A program made the position numbers and the translations under genes. From NCBI GenBank assembly GCA_038131165.1, contig JAYPOZ010000006.1, positions 1-64,000 of the forward strand: a DNA stretch of 64,000 bases, given 5' to 3'. Shown here one piece after another: positions 18,329 through 28,022 of the stretch (position 1 is the stretch's first letter; each line of letters opens with the position of its first letter). The notes under the pieces were generated by a model that saw nothing but the letters and a program-made list of their open reading frames with translations, had not been told where the DNA came from and searched no databases. Source of the stretch: UBA6544 sp038131165 (lineage in GTDB: Bacteria; Pseudomonadota; Alphaproteobacteria; UBA8366).

Positions 18329-20005
18329 TTAAACTCTCACGAGATGTATCTCGGTATGCGGTTTCTTACCGCACAGGCCGCGGATACAGCGACGCACCGC
18401 GCGGCGCGACATCTCGCTGAGAAACGCGTCATCGCGTCTTTGATCTGGCTTCATATCGTCGACGGCAGCGGCGAGCGCATCGACGATTTCGCGCTCGAAT
18501 TCTTCCTCGTCCTCATCGTCATACACGCCGTTCACGGTCACGATGCCATCCTCCAGGAGCCTGCCGTTCCGGTCGACGACAACGGTGACAACCGCTGTGC
18601 CGTGATGGGTCATTCTCCGGCGGTCCTTCATCGCCTGATTGTCCAGCGGCACCAGCCGGTTGCCGTCCATCGCCAACTTATCCGCAAAAACCTCGTCGAT
18701 GATTTCCGCCCGCCCCGGAGCCAGCCGGACCATCGAACCGTTCTGCGTGACGATGGGCTGCGGGACCTGGCATTCACGGGCGAGCTTGGCGTGTTCGATC
18801 ATATGCCGCCCTTCTCCGTGAACAGGGACGGCGATCTGGGGACGAATCCACTGGTACATTTGCGCCAGTTCGTCGCGGGCCGGATGGCCGGAGACATGAA
18901 TGGCCTCATCGCTGGCCGTGATGACTTCGACACCGGACATCGTGAGGCGATTGTGGAGACGGCCTATCGCCTTTTCGTTTCCGGGAATGATGCGGCTGGA
19001 AAATATGACCGCATCACCGGCCTCGAGCGAAACATCGCGATGATCGCCGTAGGCAATGCGGGGCAGAGCCGCCCTCGGCTCGCCCTGACTGCCGGTACAT
19101 ATCATCAGCACACGCTCGGGCGGGAGATAGCCCACATCCCGCTCGGTGATGAAGGGCGGGATATCGGTAAGATAACCGTTCTCCTTCGCAGATTCGTAAA
19201 TCCGCCAGAGCGACCGGCCGACCAATGCGACGCTTCGATCATGGGCCTCGCCGACCCTCGCAATTGTCTCGAGCCGTGCGACGTTCGAGGCGAAACATGC
19301 GATCGCGACCCGCTTCTTGAACCGTCCGACCAATTCGGTGAGGTTCTCTCTCACGTCCCCCTCCGATCCCGAACACCCCTGGACAAAGACGTTGGTCGAA
19401 TCGCACACCATGGCGAGGACACCCTCCTCGCCTACTTCCATCAAGCGCTTCTCATCGGTGGTCGGCCCAACCAATGGGTCCGGATCCAGCTTCCAATCCC
19501 CCGTATGCATTACGGTTCCCGCGCCGGTGCGCAGCACCACTGCATTCGGCTCGGGAATCGAATGGGTGATAGTGATCAGCTCGATTTCGAACGGCCCTAT
19601 CGAGAACCGGCCGGATAATGGAATGACGTTTATCTCGACGCGATTGCCGAAATCGGTTTCCGCCAGTTTCCGCCTGAGCACGCTGGCCGTGAACGCCGTG
19701 GCGTAAATCGGGCACTCGATCTCTTCCCACAAATAGGGTACGGCGCCGAGATGATCTTCATGTGCATGAGTGAGGACGAGTGCCACCAAGTCGTCTTTCC
19801 GCTCCGCGATGAAGGTCGGGTCCGGCGTTATGACATCGACCCCCGGCGTGGTGTCGTCACCGAAGGTAATGCCGAAATCGACCATCAGCCATTTGCCGGC
19901 ATGACCGTAGAGATTCAGATTCATGCCGATTTCGCCGGCCCCTCCAAGCGGCAAGAACAGGAGCTCGTCCTGCCCCGGCAAACCGGTCTCGAGATATCCG
20001 CTCAT
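18329..20005 (-). CDS. rnj: Ribonuclease J
   Basis: A 558-residue 5'-3' exonuclease/endonuclease for mRNA decay and rRNA processing. It has an N-terminal metallo-beta-lactamase domain with ALVLTHAHEDHLGAVPYLW (HxHxDH), a beta-CASP domain and the C-terminal zinc ligand region ISGHPARDE-like VSGHPARDELAQMYQWIRP. A C-terminal domain follows, ending with Arg-rich RRAVRRCIRGLCGKKPHTEI. Its start overlaps the coaX stop by 4 bases (ATGA). In alphaproteobacteria RNase J is the known 16S/23S 5'-end maturation enzyme. Confidence 0.94.
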   Translation of the reverse strand: MSGYLETGLPGQDELLFLPLGGAGEIGMNLNLYGHAGKWLMVDFGITFGDDTTPGVDVITPDPTFIAERKDDLVALVLTHAHEDHLGAVPYLWEEIECPIYATAFTASVLRRKLAETDFGNRVEINVIPLSGRFSIGPFEIELITITHSIPEPNAVVLRTGAGTVMHTGDWKLDPDPLVGPTTDEKRLMEVGEEGVLAMVCDSTNVFVQGCSGSEGDVRENLTELVGRFKKRVAIACFASNVARLETIARVGEAHDRSVALVGRSLWRIYESAKENGYLTDIPPFITERDVGYLPPERVLMICTGSQGEPRAALPRIAYGDHRDVSLEAGDAVIFSSRIIPGNEKAIGRLHNRLTMSGVEVITASDEAIHVSGHPARDELAQMYQWIRPQIAVPVHGEGRHMIEHAKLARECQVPQPIVTQNGSMVRLAPGRAEIIDEVFADKLAMDGNRLVPLDNQAMKDRRRMTHHGTAVVTVVVDRNGRLLEDGIVTVNGVYDDEDEEEFEREIVDALAAAVDDMKPDQRRDDAFLSEMSRRAVRRCIRGLCGKKPHTEIHLVRV

Positions 20006-20775
20006 GCCCTGCGGTTTCTCTTATGCACTTCGACGAGCCCGCGGAGCGTCATGTCCGGATAGACATGATCGATGACATTGGTCGCTTCCGAAAACAGCGG
20101 GGCTAAGCCGCCGGTCGCGACCACGGTCATTTCAGCGGCATATTCTTCACGGATCCGATTTACCAGACCTTCAATCATTCCGATATAACCCCAGAATATG
20201 CCGGACTGCATCGCCGGTACCGTCGCCTTGCCGATGATACGCGTCGTCGCCCGGATATCGACGCGCGGGAGTTGCGCCGCCGCCATATAAAGTGCGTCCA
20301 GCGACAGATTGATGCCCGGACAGATAACGCCGCCGCGATAGTTTCCATCCCCATCCACAACATCAAATGTCGTCGCGGTTCCGAAATCGACAACGATCAG
20401 GTCGCCCTCATATCTGCCGTGCACGGCGACCGTGTTTACCAATCGGTCGGCGCCCACCTGATCGGGACGGTCGATCAATACCTTAATGCCGAGCTCGCAA
20501 TTCTCGGCGCCAATGAACATCGGATCGCAATGAAAGTATCGCTGGCAAAGCGTCGTCAGGTTAAAGTTTCCCTCGGGCACGACGCTACTGACGATCGCAT
20601 CGGTGATGACGTCGCGGTCCAAGCCTTCCAACGCCATCAAATCAATCAGCCAGACCGCATACTCATCGGCGGTCCGCCGGGGATTGCTCCCGCACCTCCA
20701 TGTGCCCTTGCATTCGTCGCCGTCATAGACAGCGAAGACTGTATTGGTATTTCCGGAATCCACGGCTAAAAGCAT
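20002..20775 (-). CDS. coaX: Type III pantothenate kinase
   Basis: CoaX phosphorylates pantothenate in the first step of coenzyme A synthesis and is the form that is not feedback-inhibited by CoA. The 257-residue ASKHA-fold protein shows the phosphate-binding loop DSGNTNTVFAVYDG at residues 6-19, QVGADRLVNTVAVHG and VVDFGTATTFDVVDGDG with conserved acidic residues. It sits 11 bases after birA and overlaps rnj by 4 bases. Confidence 0.95.
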   Translation of the reverse strand: MLLAVDSGNTNTVFAVYDGDECKGTWRCGSNPRRTADEYAVWLIDLMALEGLDRDVITDAIVSSVVPEGNFNLTTLCQRYFHCDPMFIGAENCELGIKVLIDRPDQVGADRLVNTVAVHGRYEGDLIVVDFGTATTFDVVDGDGNYRGGVICPGINLSLDALYMAAAQLPRVDIRATTRIIGKATVPAMQSGIFWGYIGMIEGLVNRIREEYAAEMTVVATGGLAPLFSEATNVIDHVYPDMTLRGLVEVHKRNRRA

Positions 20776-20786
20776 CGCTCGTGACC

Positions 20787-21542
20787 TTATCTTCCCTGAT
20801 CGGCGAATACGTCGCCGGAAGTAATGATCTCGCGCGCGCCATCTGCCAAGGCAAGAATGAGCGCGCCGGTTTGATCCATCCCTTCAAAAATCCCGTGCAG
20901 CTCCCGCGTCGGAAGTCGAACCGTCACACTTTGTCCGAGGTTGTGTGCACGCTCGAGCCAGGCTTCACGGATAGGCGCGATGCCGCCAAGGTGCCATATT
21001 TGGTATCGTTCTTCAAACCGTTCAAGAAATGCCTCCAGAAGGGCGCGGACCGGCACTTCAGCCTCCGATACGGCATTCAAACTTGTTGCCGCATAATCCC
21101 TCAAGTCGGGTGAATTTGCGACGTTGACGCCGCAGCCGACGACCACCCAATCGAGCGCACCGCCGCCATTTGAAGAGGATTCCAGCAAAAGTCCGGCTAT
21201 TTTCCGACCGTCGACAAGAACATCGTTAGGCCATTTGTTGCGGACCCGCGAAGGGGCAACATATTCGGAAATGGCATCGCCCAATCCCAAGGCCGCCACT
21301 AGGGACAATTGAGCCGCCTCCGCGATCTTGCATTCCGGCCGCAACAGCAGGGAGACATAGAGATTTCCCGGCGGCGACGCCCATTCACGGCCACGTCTGC
21401 CGCGGCCGGCTGTTTGTTCGATCGCCCAGACAGCGCTTTGCCCGGGGGCGCCGTTCTCCGCCAGGCTGCGTGCCTCGTCATTGGTCGACGCAACGGTCTG
21501 GCGCTCATGTAGAATGAATCGCGTTTGCTTGCTGTTCGTCAT
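20787..21542 (-). CDS. birA: Biotin--[acetyl-CoA-carboxylase] ligase, without DNA-binding domain
   Basis: BirA activates biotin and attaches it to biotin-dependent carboxylases. The 251-residue form begins directly with the catalytic domain: TVASTNDEAR, AEQTAGRGRRGREW-type loop (here EQTAGRGRRGREWASPPGN) for biotinyl-AMP binding, and KWPNDVLVDGRKIAGLL. There is no N-terminal helix-turn-helix, so unlike E. coli BirA it should not act as a repressor. The start at 21542, 10 bases after the nuoN stop, was chosen; the open frame upstream to 21593 lies inside nuoN. Confidence 0.93.
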   Translation of the reverse strand: MTNSKQTRFILHERQTVASTNDEARSLAENGAPGQSAVWAIEQTAGRGRRGREWASPPGNLYVSLLLRPECKIAEAAQLSLVAALGLGDAISEYVAPSRVRNKWPNDVLVDGRKIAGLLLESSSNGGGALDWVVVGCGVNVANSPDLRDYAATSLNAVSEAEVPVRALLEAFLERFEERYQIWHLGGIAPIREAWLERAHNLGQSVTVRLPTRELHGIFEGMDQTGALILALADGAREIITSGDVFADQGR

Positions 21543-21552
21543 GCAGACGGCG

Positions 21553-23001
21553 TTATCCGGCCAGCAAAGCCGCCGCCGCCGCTGCCGCTCCATTGAGGAC
21601 AGGTGTCAGTACGAAGAAAAAGAGAAGAGTGACGATACTGGTGATCGTGACGACCCCGCTCAATCCCTTCCCGAGGGGGCTGTCGAAGGGGTCGGCCGCT
21701 TCGTCGAAATACATGATCTTGACGATGCGAAGGTAATAAAATGCGCCGACGACGCTGGCGATCACGCCGATGATGGCCAAGCCGTAAAGTTCAGCTTCGA
21801 TGGCCGCGAGAAAGATATAGAATTTCCCGAAGAAACCGGCGAGCGGCGGAACACCCGCCATGGAAAACATGAAGACCAGCAAGGCACCCGCCAAAAGGGG
21901 ATTCGACTTGCTCAAACCGGCAAGGTCAGAAATTTCCTCAACCATATTGCCTTTGCGGCGCATACAGAGGATGCAGGCAAACGTACCGGCATTCATTGCT
22001 AGATAGATCGTCATGTAAAGGATGATCCCCTGGATGCCGTTGGCACCGCCCGCGGCCAATCCGATCAACGCATAGCCAATATGACCGATCGAACTATACG
22101 CCATCAGTCGCTTGATGTTTGTCTGGGCGATGGCGGCGAACGCCCCGAGGACCATCGAGAGGATCGAAATAAAGACGATGATCTGCCGCCATTCCATTAA
22201 CAGGCCGCCAAACGGGTCGATCATGACACGCACGAAAAGCGATATGGCGGCAATCTTCGGGGCGACCGCAAAGAAGGCGGTGACCGGCGTTGGGGAACCT
22301 TCATAGACGTCCGGCGTCCACATATGGAACGGGACGGCCGAAACCTTGAAGGAAAGTCCCGCAATCAGAAACACAATTCCGACAATCAGGCCGACGGAAG
22401 CGGTTTCCGGCCCACTGAAAACCTTGGCGAGCGCGTCAAACGAAGTCGTTCCCGCGAAACCGTAGATGAGCGAGCATCCATAGAGCAGCATGCCGGACGA
22501 CAGCGCCCCAAGGACAAAATACTTAAGGCCGGATTCGGACGAACGCGTGGTGTCCCGGTTGAATGCCGCCAGGACGTAAAGCGAAAGGCTTTGGAGTTCG
22601 AGACCGAGATACAGTGCGATCAGATCGTTCGCCGAGACCATCATCATCATGCCGACGGTCGCGAAAAGCACCAAGACCGGATACTCGAACCGCGCCATTT
22701 TCTCGCGTTTCAGATAGCTCTGGCTCATAACGAGAGTCAGGAAGGAACCCAGAAGGATCAGTCCCTTCATGAAGACCGTGAAATCGTCGCTGACGAATTG
22801 ACCGTGAAAGGCCGAGAGTTCCTGGCCGCGCAACGACAGCAAAACGACGCCAACCACGACCAGGGCGGCCAAGGAGAGCACATGTACGACCGGTAGCGCT
22901 TTCTCGGGCCGGACGAAAACCCCTATCATCATGTAGGCCATGGCCGCGCAGGCGAGAAGAATCTCCGGGATTGCGGGGTAGAAGTTGGGTAAATCAGTCA
23001 T
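21553..23001 (-). CDS. nuoN: NADH-quinone oxidoreductase subunit N
   Basis: Antiporter-like proton-pumping membrane subunit of respiratory complex I, 482 residues and about 14 transmembrane helices. The family segments GLSFKVSAVPFHMWTPDVYE and KRLMAYSSIGHIGYALIG carry the conserved Lys residues of the proton channel. It is the last nuo gene, 11 bases after nuoM. Confidence 0.96.
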   Translation of the reverse strand: MTDLPNFYPAIPEILLACAAMAYMMIGVFVRPEKALPVVHVLSLAALVVVGVVLLSLRGQELSAFHGQFVSDDFTVFMKGLILLGSFLTLVMSQSYLKREKMARFEYPVLVLFATVGMMMMVSANDLIALYLGLELQSLSLYVLAAFNRDTTRSSESGLKYFVLGALSSGMLLYGCSLIYGFAGTTSFDALAKVFSGPETASVGLIVGIVFLIAGLSFKVSAVPFHMWTPDVYEGSPTPVTAFFAVAPKIAAISLFVRVMIDPFGGLLMEWRQIIVFISILSMVLGAFAAIAQTNIKRLMAYSSIGHIGYALIGLAAGGANGIQGIILYMTIYLAMNAGTFACILCMRRKGNMVEEISDLAGLSKSNPLLAGALLVFMFSMAGVPPLAGFFGKFYIFLAAIEAELYGLAIIGVIASVVGAFYYLRIVKIMYFDEAADPFDSPLGKGLSGVVTITSIVTLLFFFVLTPVLNGAAAAAAALLAG

Positions 23002-23012
23002 ATCGAGTATCC

Positions 23013-24539
23013 CTACTTCAACGCCGTTGTTATCTGACTATCGGCCGCTGCCGCGAGTGCCGTGTGGTAATCCTTCACCAAATTGGCGACAGAGACTTCA
23101 ATGGCACCGAGGAACGACTCCGGGTAGACCCCCATCCAAAGGACGATCACCACCAGCGGCGCGAATATCAGAATTTCTCGGCGATCGAGATCGGCGATTT
23201 TCATCAGGTGCTCCTTGGTCAATTCGCCAAAAATCACCCGACGGTAAAGATAGAGCATATAGGCCGCGCCGAGGACCATGCCGGTCGCGATGAGTGCGGC
23301 AACCCAGGTATTCGCCTTAAAGGCGCCCACCAAAACCAATATCTCGCCGACGAAACCGCTGGTACCGGGAAGACCGACGGAAGCCAGCGCGAACAGCAGA
23401 AAGACGAACGCATAGACAGGCATCCGATGAACCAATCCGCCATAGGTTTCGATTTCCCGGGAGTGTATCCGGTCGTAGACCACGCCGACGCACAAGAAAA
23501 GCGCGGCGGAGACGATGCCGTGGCTTAGCATTTGGATAATCGAGCCGGCGACGGCCTGCTCGTTTCCGGCAAAGATGCCCACGGTCACGAACGCCATATG
23601 CGCGATCGACGAATAGGCGATCAGTTTCTTCATGTCCTCCTGAGCGAGAGCGACAAGAGAGGTATAGATGACCGCGACGATGCTGAGCCCGTAGACCAAC
23701 GGCGTGAAGAACTCGGAGGCTTCGGGCAGCATCGGCAAGGAGAAGCGCAGGAAGCCGTATCCGCCCATCTTCAACAGGACGCCGGCCAGGATCACCGACC
23801 CCGCCGTTGGCGCTTCGACGTGCGCGTCGGGAAGCCAGGTGTGCACGGGCCACATCGGCACCTTTACGGCGAAAGATGCGAAGAAGGCGAGCCACATCCA
23901 CATTTGGATTTCGCGCGGAAACTCATGCGCCATCAATGTCGGGATATCGGTGGTGCCGGCCTGAAAGTAGGCGACCATGATGGCAAGCAGCATCAGGACC
24001 GAGCCGAGCAAGGTATAAAGGAAGAACTTGAACGCCGCATAAACGCGCCGCGGGCCGCCCCAAACCCCGATAATTAGGAACATCGGGATCAACACCGCCT
24101 CGAAAAAGATATAGAACGCCACGAAATCCAGCGCGCAGAACATGCCGACCATCATCGTCTCTAGGACGAGGAAGGCGACCATGTATTCCTTAACCTTCTC
24201 CTGAATGGCATTCCAGCTCGCGAGCACGCAGATCGGCGTGAGCAAGGTCGACAACAGCACGAAGAACATCGAAATACCGTCGACGCCCATGTGGTAGTTG
24301 ATTTTATACGAGGGCATCCAGTCGACTTTTTCGACGAACTGAAACGCAGGTGTGGAATTATCGAACCCGATCCAGATCAACAGCGACATGACGAAGGTGA
24401 TCAAGGACGTCCAGAGGGCGCTCCACCGGGCATTGCGTGCGACGTCTTCCGGTGTCCCGCGCACAAGGAGCAGGATCAGGAGCGCGCCGACGAGCGGCGT
24501 GAAGGTAACAATACTAAGAATCGGCATATCGCTGGCCAT
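23013..24539 (-). CDS. nuoM: NADH-quinone oxidoreductase subunit M
   Basis: Antiporter-like subunit of complex I, 508 residues with ~14 predicted helices. The conserved Glu and Lys of the half-channels appear in FYIFFEAVLIPMFLIIG and KVPMWPVHTWLPDAHVEAPT; MKKLIAYSSIAHMAFVTVG is the second broken-helix region. It starts 6 bases after nuoL. Confidence 0.96.
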   Translation of the reverse strand: MASDMPILSIVTFTPLVGALLILLLVRGTPEDVARNARWSALWTSLITFVMSLLIWIGFDNSTPAFQFVEKVDWMPSYKINYHMGVDGISMFFVLLSTLLTPICVLASWNAIQEKVKEYMVAFLVLETMMVGMFCALDFVAFYIFFEAVLIPMFLIIGVWGGPRRVYAAFKFFLYTLLGSVLMLLAIMVAYFQAGTTDIPTLMAHEFPREIQMWMWLAFFASFAVKVPMWPVHTWLPDAHVEAPTAGSVILAGVLLKMGGYGFLRFSLPMLPEASEFFTPLVYGLSIVAVIYTSLVALAQEDMKKLIAYSSIAHMAFVTVGIFAGNEQAVAGSIIQMLSHGIVSAALFLCVGVVYDRIHSREIETYGGLVHRMPVYAFVFLLFALASVGLPGTSGFVGEILVLVGAFKANTWVAALIATGMVLGAAYMLYLYRRVIFGELTKEHLMKIADLDRREILIFAPLVVIVLWMGVYPESFLGAIEVSVANLVKDYHTALAAAADSQITTALK

Positions 24540-24545
24540 TGTTCC

Positions 24546-26501
24546 CTACCCCGCCGTTCCGGCGGCCATATACCAAGTGATCAGCACAACGACCCCGATT
24601 AACATGGCAAAAGCATAGTGATACACGTAGCCGCTTTGCAGCCAGCTCATGCGCACGGCGATACGCCGGCTCAGGCTCGCGACGCCGTCCGGCCCAAAGC
24701 CATCAATGACCGTGCCGTCGCCCTTCTTCCAGAAAAATCTGCCCAATGCAAAAGCAGGGCGGACGAAGATTCGGTCGTAAAGCTCGTCGAAATACCACTT
24801 GTTGAGACTGAAGGCGTATAGCTCTTTGTGATAGTTCCTCCAGCGTTCGGCCATTCCCGGGTGCTGGATGTACATCCGGTATGCGAGCCAGATGCCTCCC
24901 GCGCCCATTACCAACGGCAATAGTTTTACCCACAACGGCACATGATGGGCTTCTGCCAAGGCAGTGTGATCCGGAAGCATCTTGAGCGACTCGCCCCAGA
25001 ACGCCCCGTATCCATCGCCGATAAACGCGTTATGGCCGACGAAGCCGGCAATAATGGCGCCGATCGCGAGGATCGCGAGGGGAACTGTCATGATCTTCGG
25101 CGATTCATGCACGTGCGCGAAGACCCGTTCGTCCGCCCGGGTCTTGCCGTGGAAGGTCATGAACAACAACCGCCAGGAATAGAAGGCGGTCATGAAGGCC
25201 GCAGCGATCCCCAACCAGAACGCATAATATCCGACACCGCTATTCGCGGCCCAAGACGATTCGAGAATGACGTCCTTCGAATAGAACCCGGCAAACCCAA
25301 AGACACCCGGTATGCCCACTCCGGCGAGGGCTAAACTGCCGATCCACATGTACGTGTAGGTCACCGGCACGAGTTTCCATATTCCGCCCATCTTACGCAT
25401 GTCCTGCTCGTCCGACATGGCATGAATGACGCAGCCGGAGCCCAAGAACAACAGAGCTTTAAAGAAAGCGTGCGTGAAAAGATGGAACATCGCCGCGCCA
25501 TAGGCGGAAACGCCGGCGGCAAAGAACATGTAGCCCAACTGCGAACAGGTCGAATAGGCGATGACCCGCTTGATGTCGTTTTGGGTGAGGCCGACCGTCG
25601 CGGCAAAGAAGGCCGTCGACGCGCCGACCACGGTGACCACCATCAGCGCGGTTTCGGAGTATTCGAACATCGGCGAAAGGCGGCAGACCATGAAAACGCC
25701 CGCCGTGACCATTGTCGCGGCGTGAATCAGCGCCGAGACCGGCGTCGGGCCTTCCATGGCGTCCGGCAACCAGGTGTGGAGCCCCAATTGCGCCGACTTG
25801 CCCATTGCCCCCAGGAACAGCAAAAGGCAGATGATGGTCATCGCATGGAATTCCCAATCCAGGAATACCAGCGTCGCATCCGCCTTGCCGGGAACGGCGG
25901 CAAAAATTGTATCGAGTTGGACCGTCTCGAAGAGGACAAAGGTCGCGAAGATACCGAGCGCGAAGCCGAAATCGCCAACACGGTTGACGAGGAAAGCCTT
26001 GATCGCGGCCGCATTCGCGGAGGGTTTGTTGTACCAGAACCCGATCAATAGATAGGAGGCCAGCCCCACGCCTTCCCAACCGAAGAAAAGCTGCACAAGG
26101 TTGTCGGACGTCACCAGCATCAACATGAAGAAGGTGAACAGGCTGAGATAAGCGAAAAACCGAGGAATTCCCGGATCGTGGTGCATGTAACCGATGGAAT
26201 ACCAATGTACGACCGCCGAGACAGTGGTCACCACGACCAGCATCACCGCCGTCAGTTGGTCCATCTTCAGGGCCCAGGAGAATTCGAAATCGCCAACGGC
26301 AATCCAGCTAAACAGCTCAATCGGGCGCGGACCCGCACCATAGATAATGTCGAAGAACAATATCCACGAGAAGATGCCGGAAAGCGTCAATAGGGAAGAA
26401 GTCAATATCGAGGCGCCCTTGGCGCCGATATAGCGTCCGAACAATCCGGCGATGATGGCGCCGATCAGCGGCAGAAATACAGTCGCGACTTCCATGCCCA
26501 A
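24546..26501 (-). CDS. nuoL: NADH-quinone oxidoreductase subunit L
   Basis: The largest antiporter-like subunit of complex I, 651 residues and ~16 helices, including the long lateral helix at the C-terminus. Characteristic stretches are FFGWEGVGLASYLLIGFWY, KSAQLGLHTWLPDAMEGPTP and KRVIAYSTCSQLGYMFFA. It follows nuoK with no gap. Confidence 0.96.
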   Translation of the reverse strand: MGMEVATVFLPLIGAIIAGLFGRYIGAKGASILTSSLLTLSGIFSWILFFDIIYGAGPRPIELFSWIAVGDFEFSWALKMDQLTAVMLVVVTTVSAVVHWYSIGYMHHDPGIPRFFAYLSLFTFFMLMLVTSDNLVQLFFGWEGVGLASYLLIGFWYNKPSANAAAIKAFLVNRVGDFGFALGIFATFVLFETVQLDTIFAAVPGKADATLVFLDWEFHAMTIICLLLFLGAMGKSAQLGLHTWLPDAMEGPTPVSALIHAATMVTAGVFMVCRLSPMFEYSETALMVVTVVGASTAFFAATVGLTQNDIKRVIAYSTCSQLGYMFFAAGVSAYGAAMFHLFTHAFFKALLFLGSGCVIHAMSDEQDMRKMGGIWKLVPVTYTYMWIGSLALAGVGIPGVFGFAGFYSKDVILESSWAANSGVGYYAFWLGIAAAFMTAFYSWRLLFMTFHGKTRADERVFAHVHESPKIMTVPLAILAIGAIIAGFVGHNAFIGDGYGAFWGESLKMLPDHTALAEAHHVPLWVKLLPLVMGAGGIWLAYRMYIQHPGMAERWRNYHKELYAFSLNKWYFDELYDRIFVRPAFALGRFFWKKGDGTVIDGFGPDGVASLSRRIAVRMSWLQSGYVYHYAFAMLIGVVVLITWYMAAGTAG

Positions 26502-26813
26502 TCAGCCCTTCATCAAATTTACGTCTTCAACCGCGATCGAGCCGCGGTTGCGGTAGTAGGTCACCAGGATAGCGAGGCCGATAGCCGCTTCCGCCGCGGC
26601 AACCGTCAGCACGAACATGGTGAAGACCTGTCCCACCAAGTCCTGCAGATGCGCAGAGAAGGCGACCAGATTGATGTTCACCGCCAGGAGCATCAATTCG
26701 ATGGACATCAGGATGATGATGACGTTCTTGCGGTTGAGAAAGACGCCGAACAGGCCGAGCGTGAACAATATGGCCGCGACCGTCAGATAATGCCCAAGTC
26801 CGATCTCAAGCAT
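26502..26813 (-). CDS. nuoK: NADH-quinone oxidoreductase subunit K
   Basis: A small three-helix complex I subunit of 103 residues. Conserved Glu residues in membrane helices occur in VIIILMSIELMLLAVNIN and VAAAEAAIGLAI. The ATG at 26811-26813 shares one base with the nuoJ TGA, so it is the correct start; the open frame continues upstream only inside nuoJ. Confidence 0.96.
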   Translation of the reverse strand: MLEIGLGHYLTVAAILFTLGLFGVFLNRKNVIIILMSIELMLLAVNINLVAFSAHLQDLVGQVFTMFVLTVAAAEAAIGLAILVTYYRNRGSIAVEDVNLMKG

Positions 26814-27427
26814 CAGATACCACTCCCCGGTTCGACTTTGACGACTTCCACCGAATCTTCCCGCCGGCGTCCGACCTGGTCGACAATGCGTTGTTTGCGG
26901 ACACCGGGGCGATGGCGCAGTGTCAGAACGATGGCGCCGATCATGGCGACCAGCAGAATGAGCCCCGCCGCCTGGAAATAGTAAATGTAATTCGTGTAGA
27001 TCAACCGGCCGAGCGCCAGGGTATTGCTGGTCTCGCCGGGCGGCGGGATTGGCGCCGCGGCGACCGATGCCGCTTCCGGTACAGCGATCCAACTGCCGAC
27101 GATCAGGACCAACTCAACCAGCAGGATAATGCCGACCAATGCCCCAATGGGAAGATACTGGAGAGCGCCCTGACGCAATTCCGTGAAGTTGATGTCGAGC
27201 ATCATGACCACGAAGAGGAACAACACGGCGACCGCACCGACATAGACGACTACGAGGATCATAGCGAGGAACTCCGCCCCCATCAGGACGAAAAGCCCCG
27301 CCGCGTTGAAAAACGCCAGGATGAGAAACAGGACGGAATGCAACGGGTTTCGAGCGGAAATCACCATCACGCCCGACGCGACGGCGACGAACGCGAATAG
27401 ATAAAACGCCAACCCCTGTACGATCAT
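26813..27427 (-). CDS. nuoJ: NADH-quinone oxidoreductase subunit J
   Basis: Five-helix complex I subunit, 204 residues. MVISARNPLHSVLFLILAFF and AEFLAMILVVVYVGAVAVLF are the family signatures; the latter contains the pi-bulge helix involved in coupling. The C-terminus carries a charged tail (HRPGVRKQRIVDQVGRRRED). It overlaps nuoK by one base and lies 70 bases after nuoI. Confidence 0.95.
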   Translation of the reverse strand: MIVQGLAFYLFAFVAVASGVMVISARNPLHSVLFLILAFFNAAGLFVLMGAEFLAMILVVVYVGAVAVLFLFVVMMLDINFTELRQGALQYLPIGALVGIILLVELVLIVGSWIAVPEAASVAAAPIPPPGETSNTLALGRLIYTNYIYYFQAAGLILLVAMIGAIVLTLRHRPGVRKQRIVDQVGRRREDSVEVVKVEPGSGI

Positions 27428-27497
27428 TTACCTTCCCTCTTCCGGTCCACCCAAAATACTTGTCGCGCGCCGCCCCGGTCTGCGGCGTCGGTATCAA

Positions 27498-27986
27498 TTA
27501 ACGGTACGGAGCGTCCAACTCTAAATTAGCGGCAATCTCGTGTTCCCAACGATCACCGTTATCGAGGAGCTTTGCCTTGTTATAGAACAATTCCTCGCGG
27601 GTTTCCGTCGCAAACTCGAAATTGGGCCCTTCCACAATCGCGTCCACTGGGCACGCTTCCTGACAAAACCCGCAATAGATGCACTTGGTCATATCGATGT
27701 CGTAGCGCGTCGTCCGGCGGCTCCCGTCTTCGCGCGGCTCAGCCTCGATGGTAATCGCCAAGGCCGGGCAAACCGCCTCGCAGAGCTTGCAGGCGATGCA
27801 ACGCTCTTCCCCATTGGGATAGCGTCGGAGAACGTGCTCGCCCCTGAAACGCGGCGACAACGGACCCTTCTCGTAAGGATAATTGATCGTGTGTTTCGGT
27901 TTGAACATGGCCCGCAAGGTCAAAGAGAGCCCTTGGGCCAATTCGACCAGGAGAAATGCGCGTGCTGTTCGATCGATAAATGCCAT
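27498..27986 (-). CDS. nuoI: NADH-quinone oxidoreductase subunit I
   Basis: This 162-residue subunit holds iron-sulfur clusters N6a and N6b. Two complete CxxCxxCxxxCP motifs are visible: CIACKLCEAVCP (~residue 61) and CIYCGFCQEACP (~residue 100). The N-terminal amphipathic helix docks on the membrane arm. It is placed 36 bases after nuoH. Confidence 0.96.
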   Translation of the reverse strand: MAFIDRTARAFLLVELAQGLSLTLRAMFKPKHTINYPYEKGPLSPRFRGEHVLRRYPNGEERCIACKLCEAVCPALAITIEAEPREDGSRRTTRYDIDMTKCIYCGFCQEACPVDAIVEGPNFEFATETREELFYNKAKLLDNGDRWEHEIAANLELDAPYR

Positions 27987-28022
27987 TGCCTTAGGTTCTC
28001 TCTACCGAATCATGTTCGTTAC

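Noticed and set aside
18344..19618. Plus-strand open frame of 424 residues
   Set aside because: Antisense to RNase J, which is complete and well conserved.
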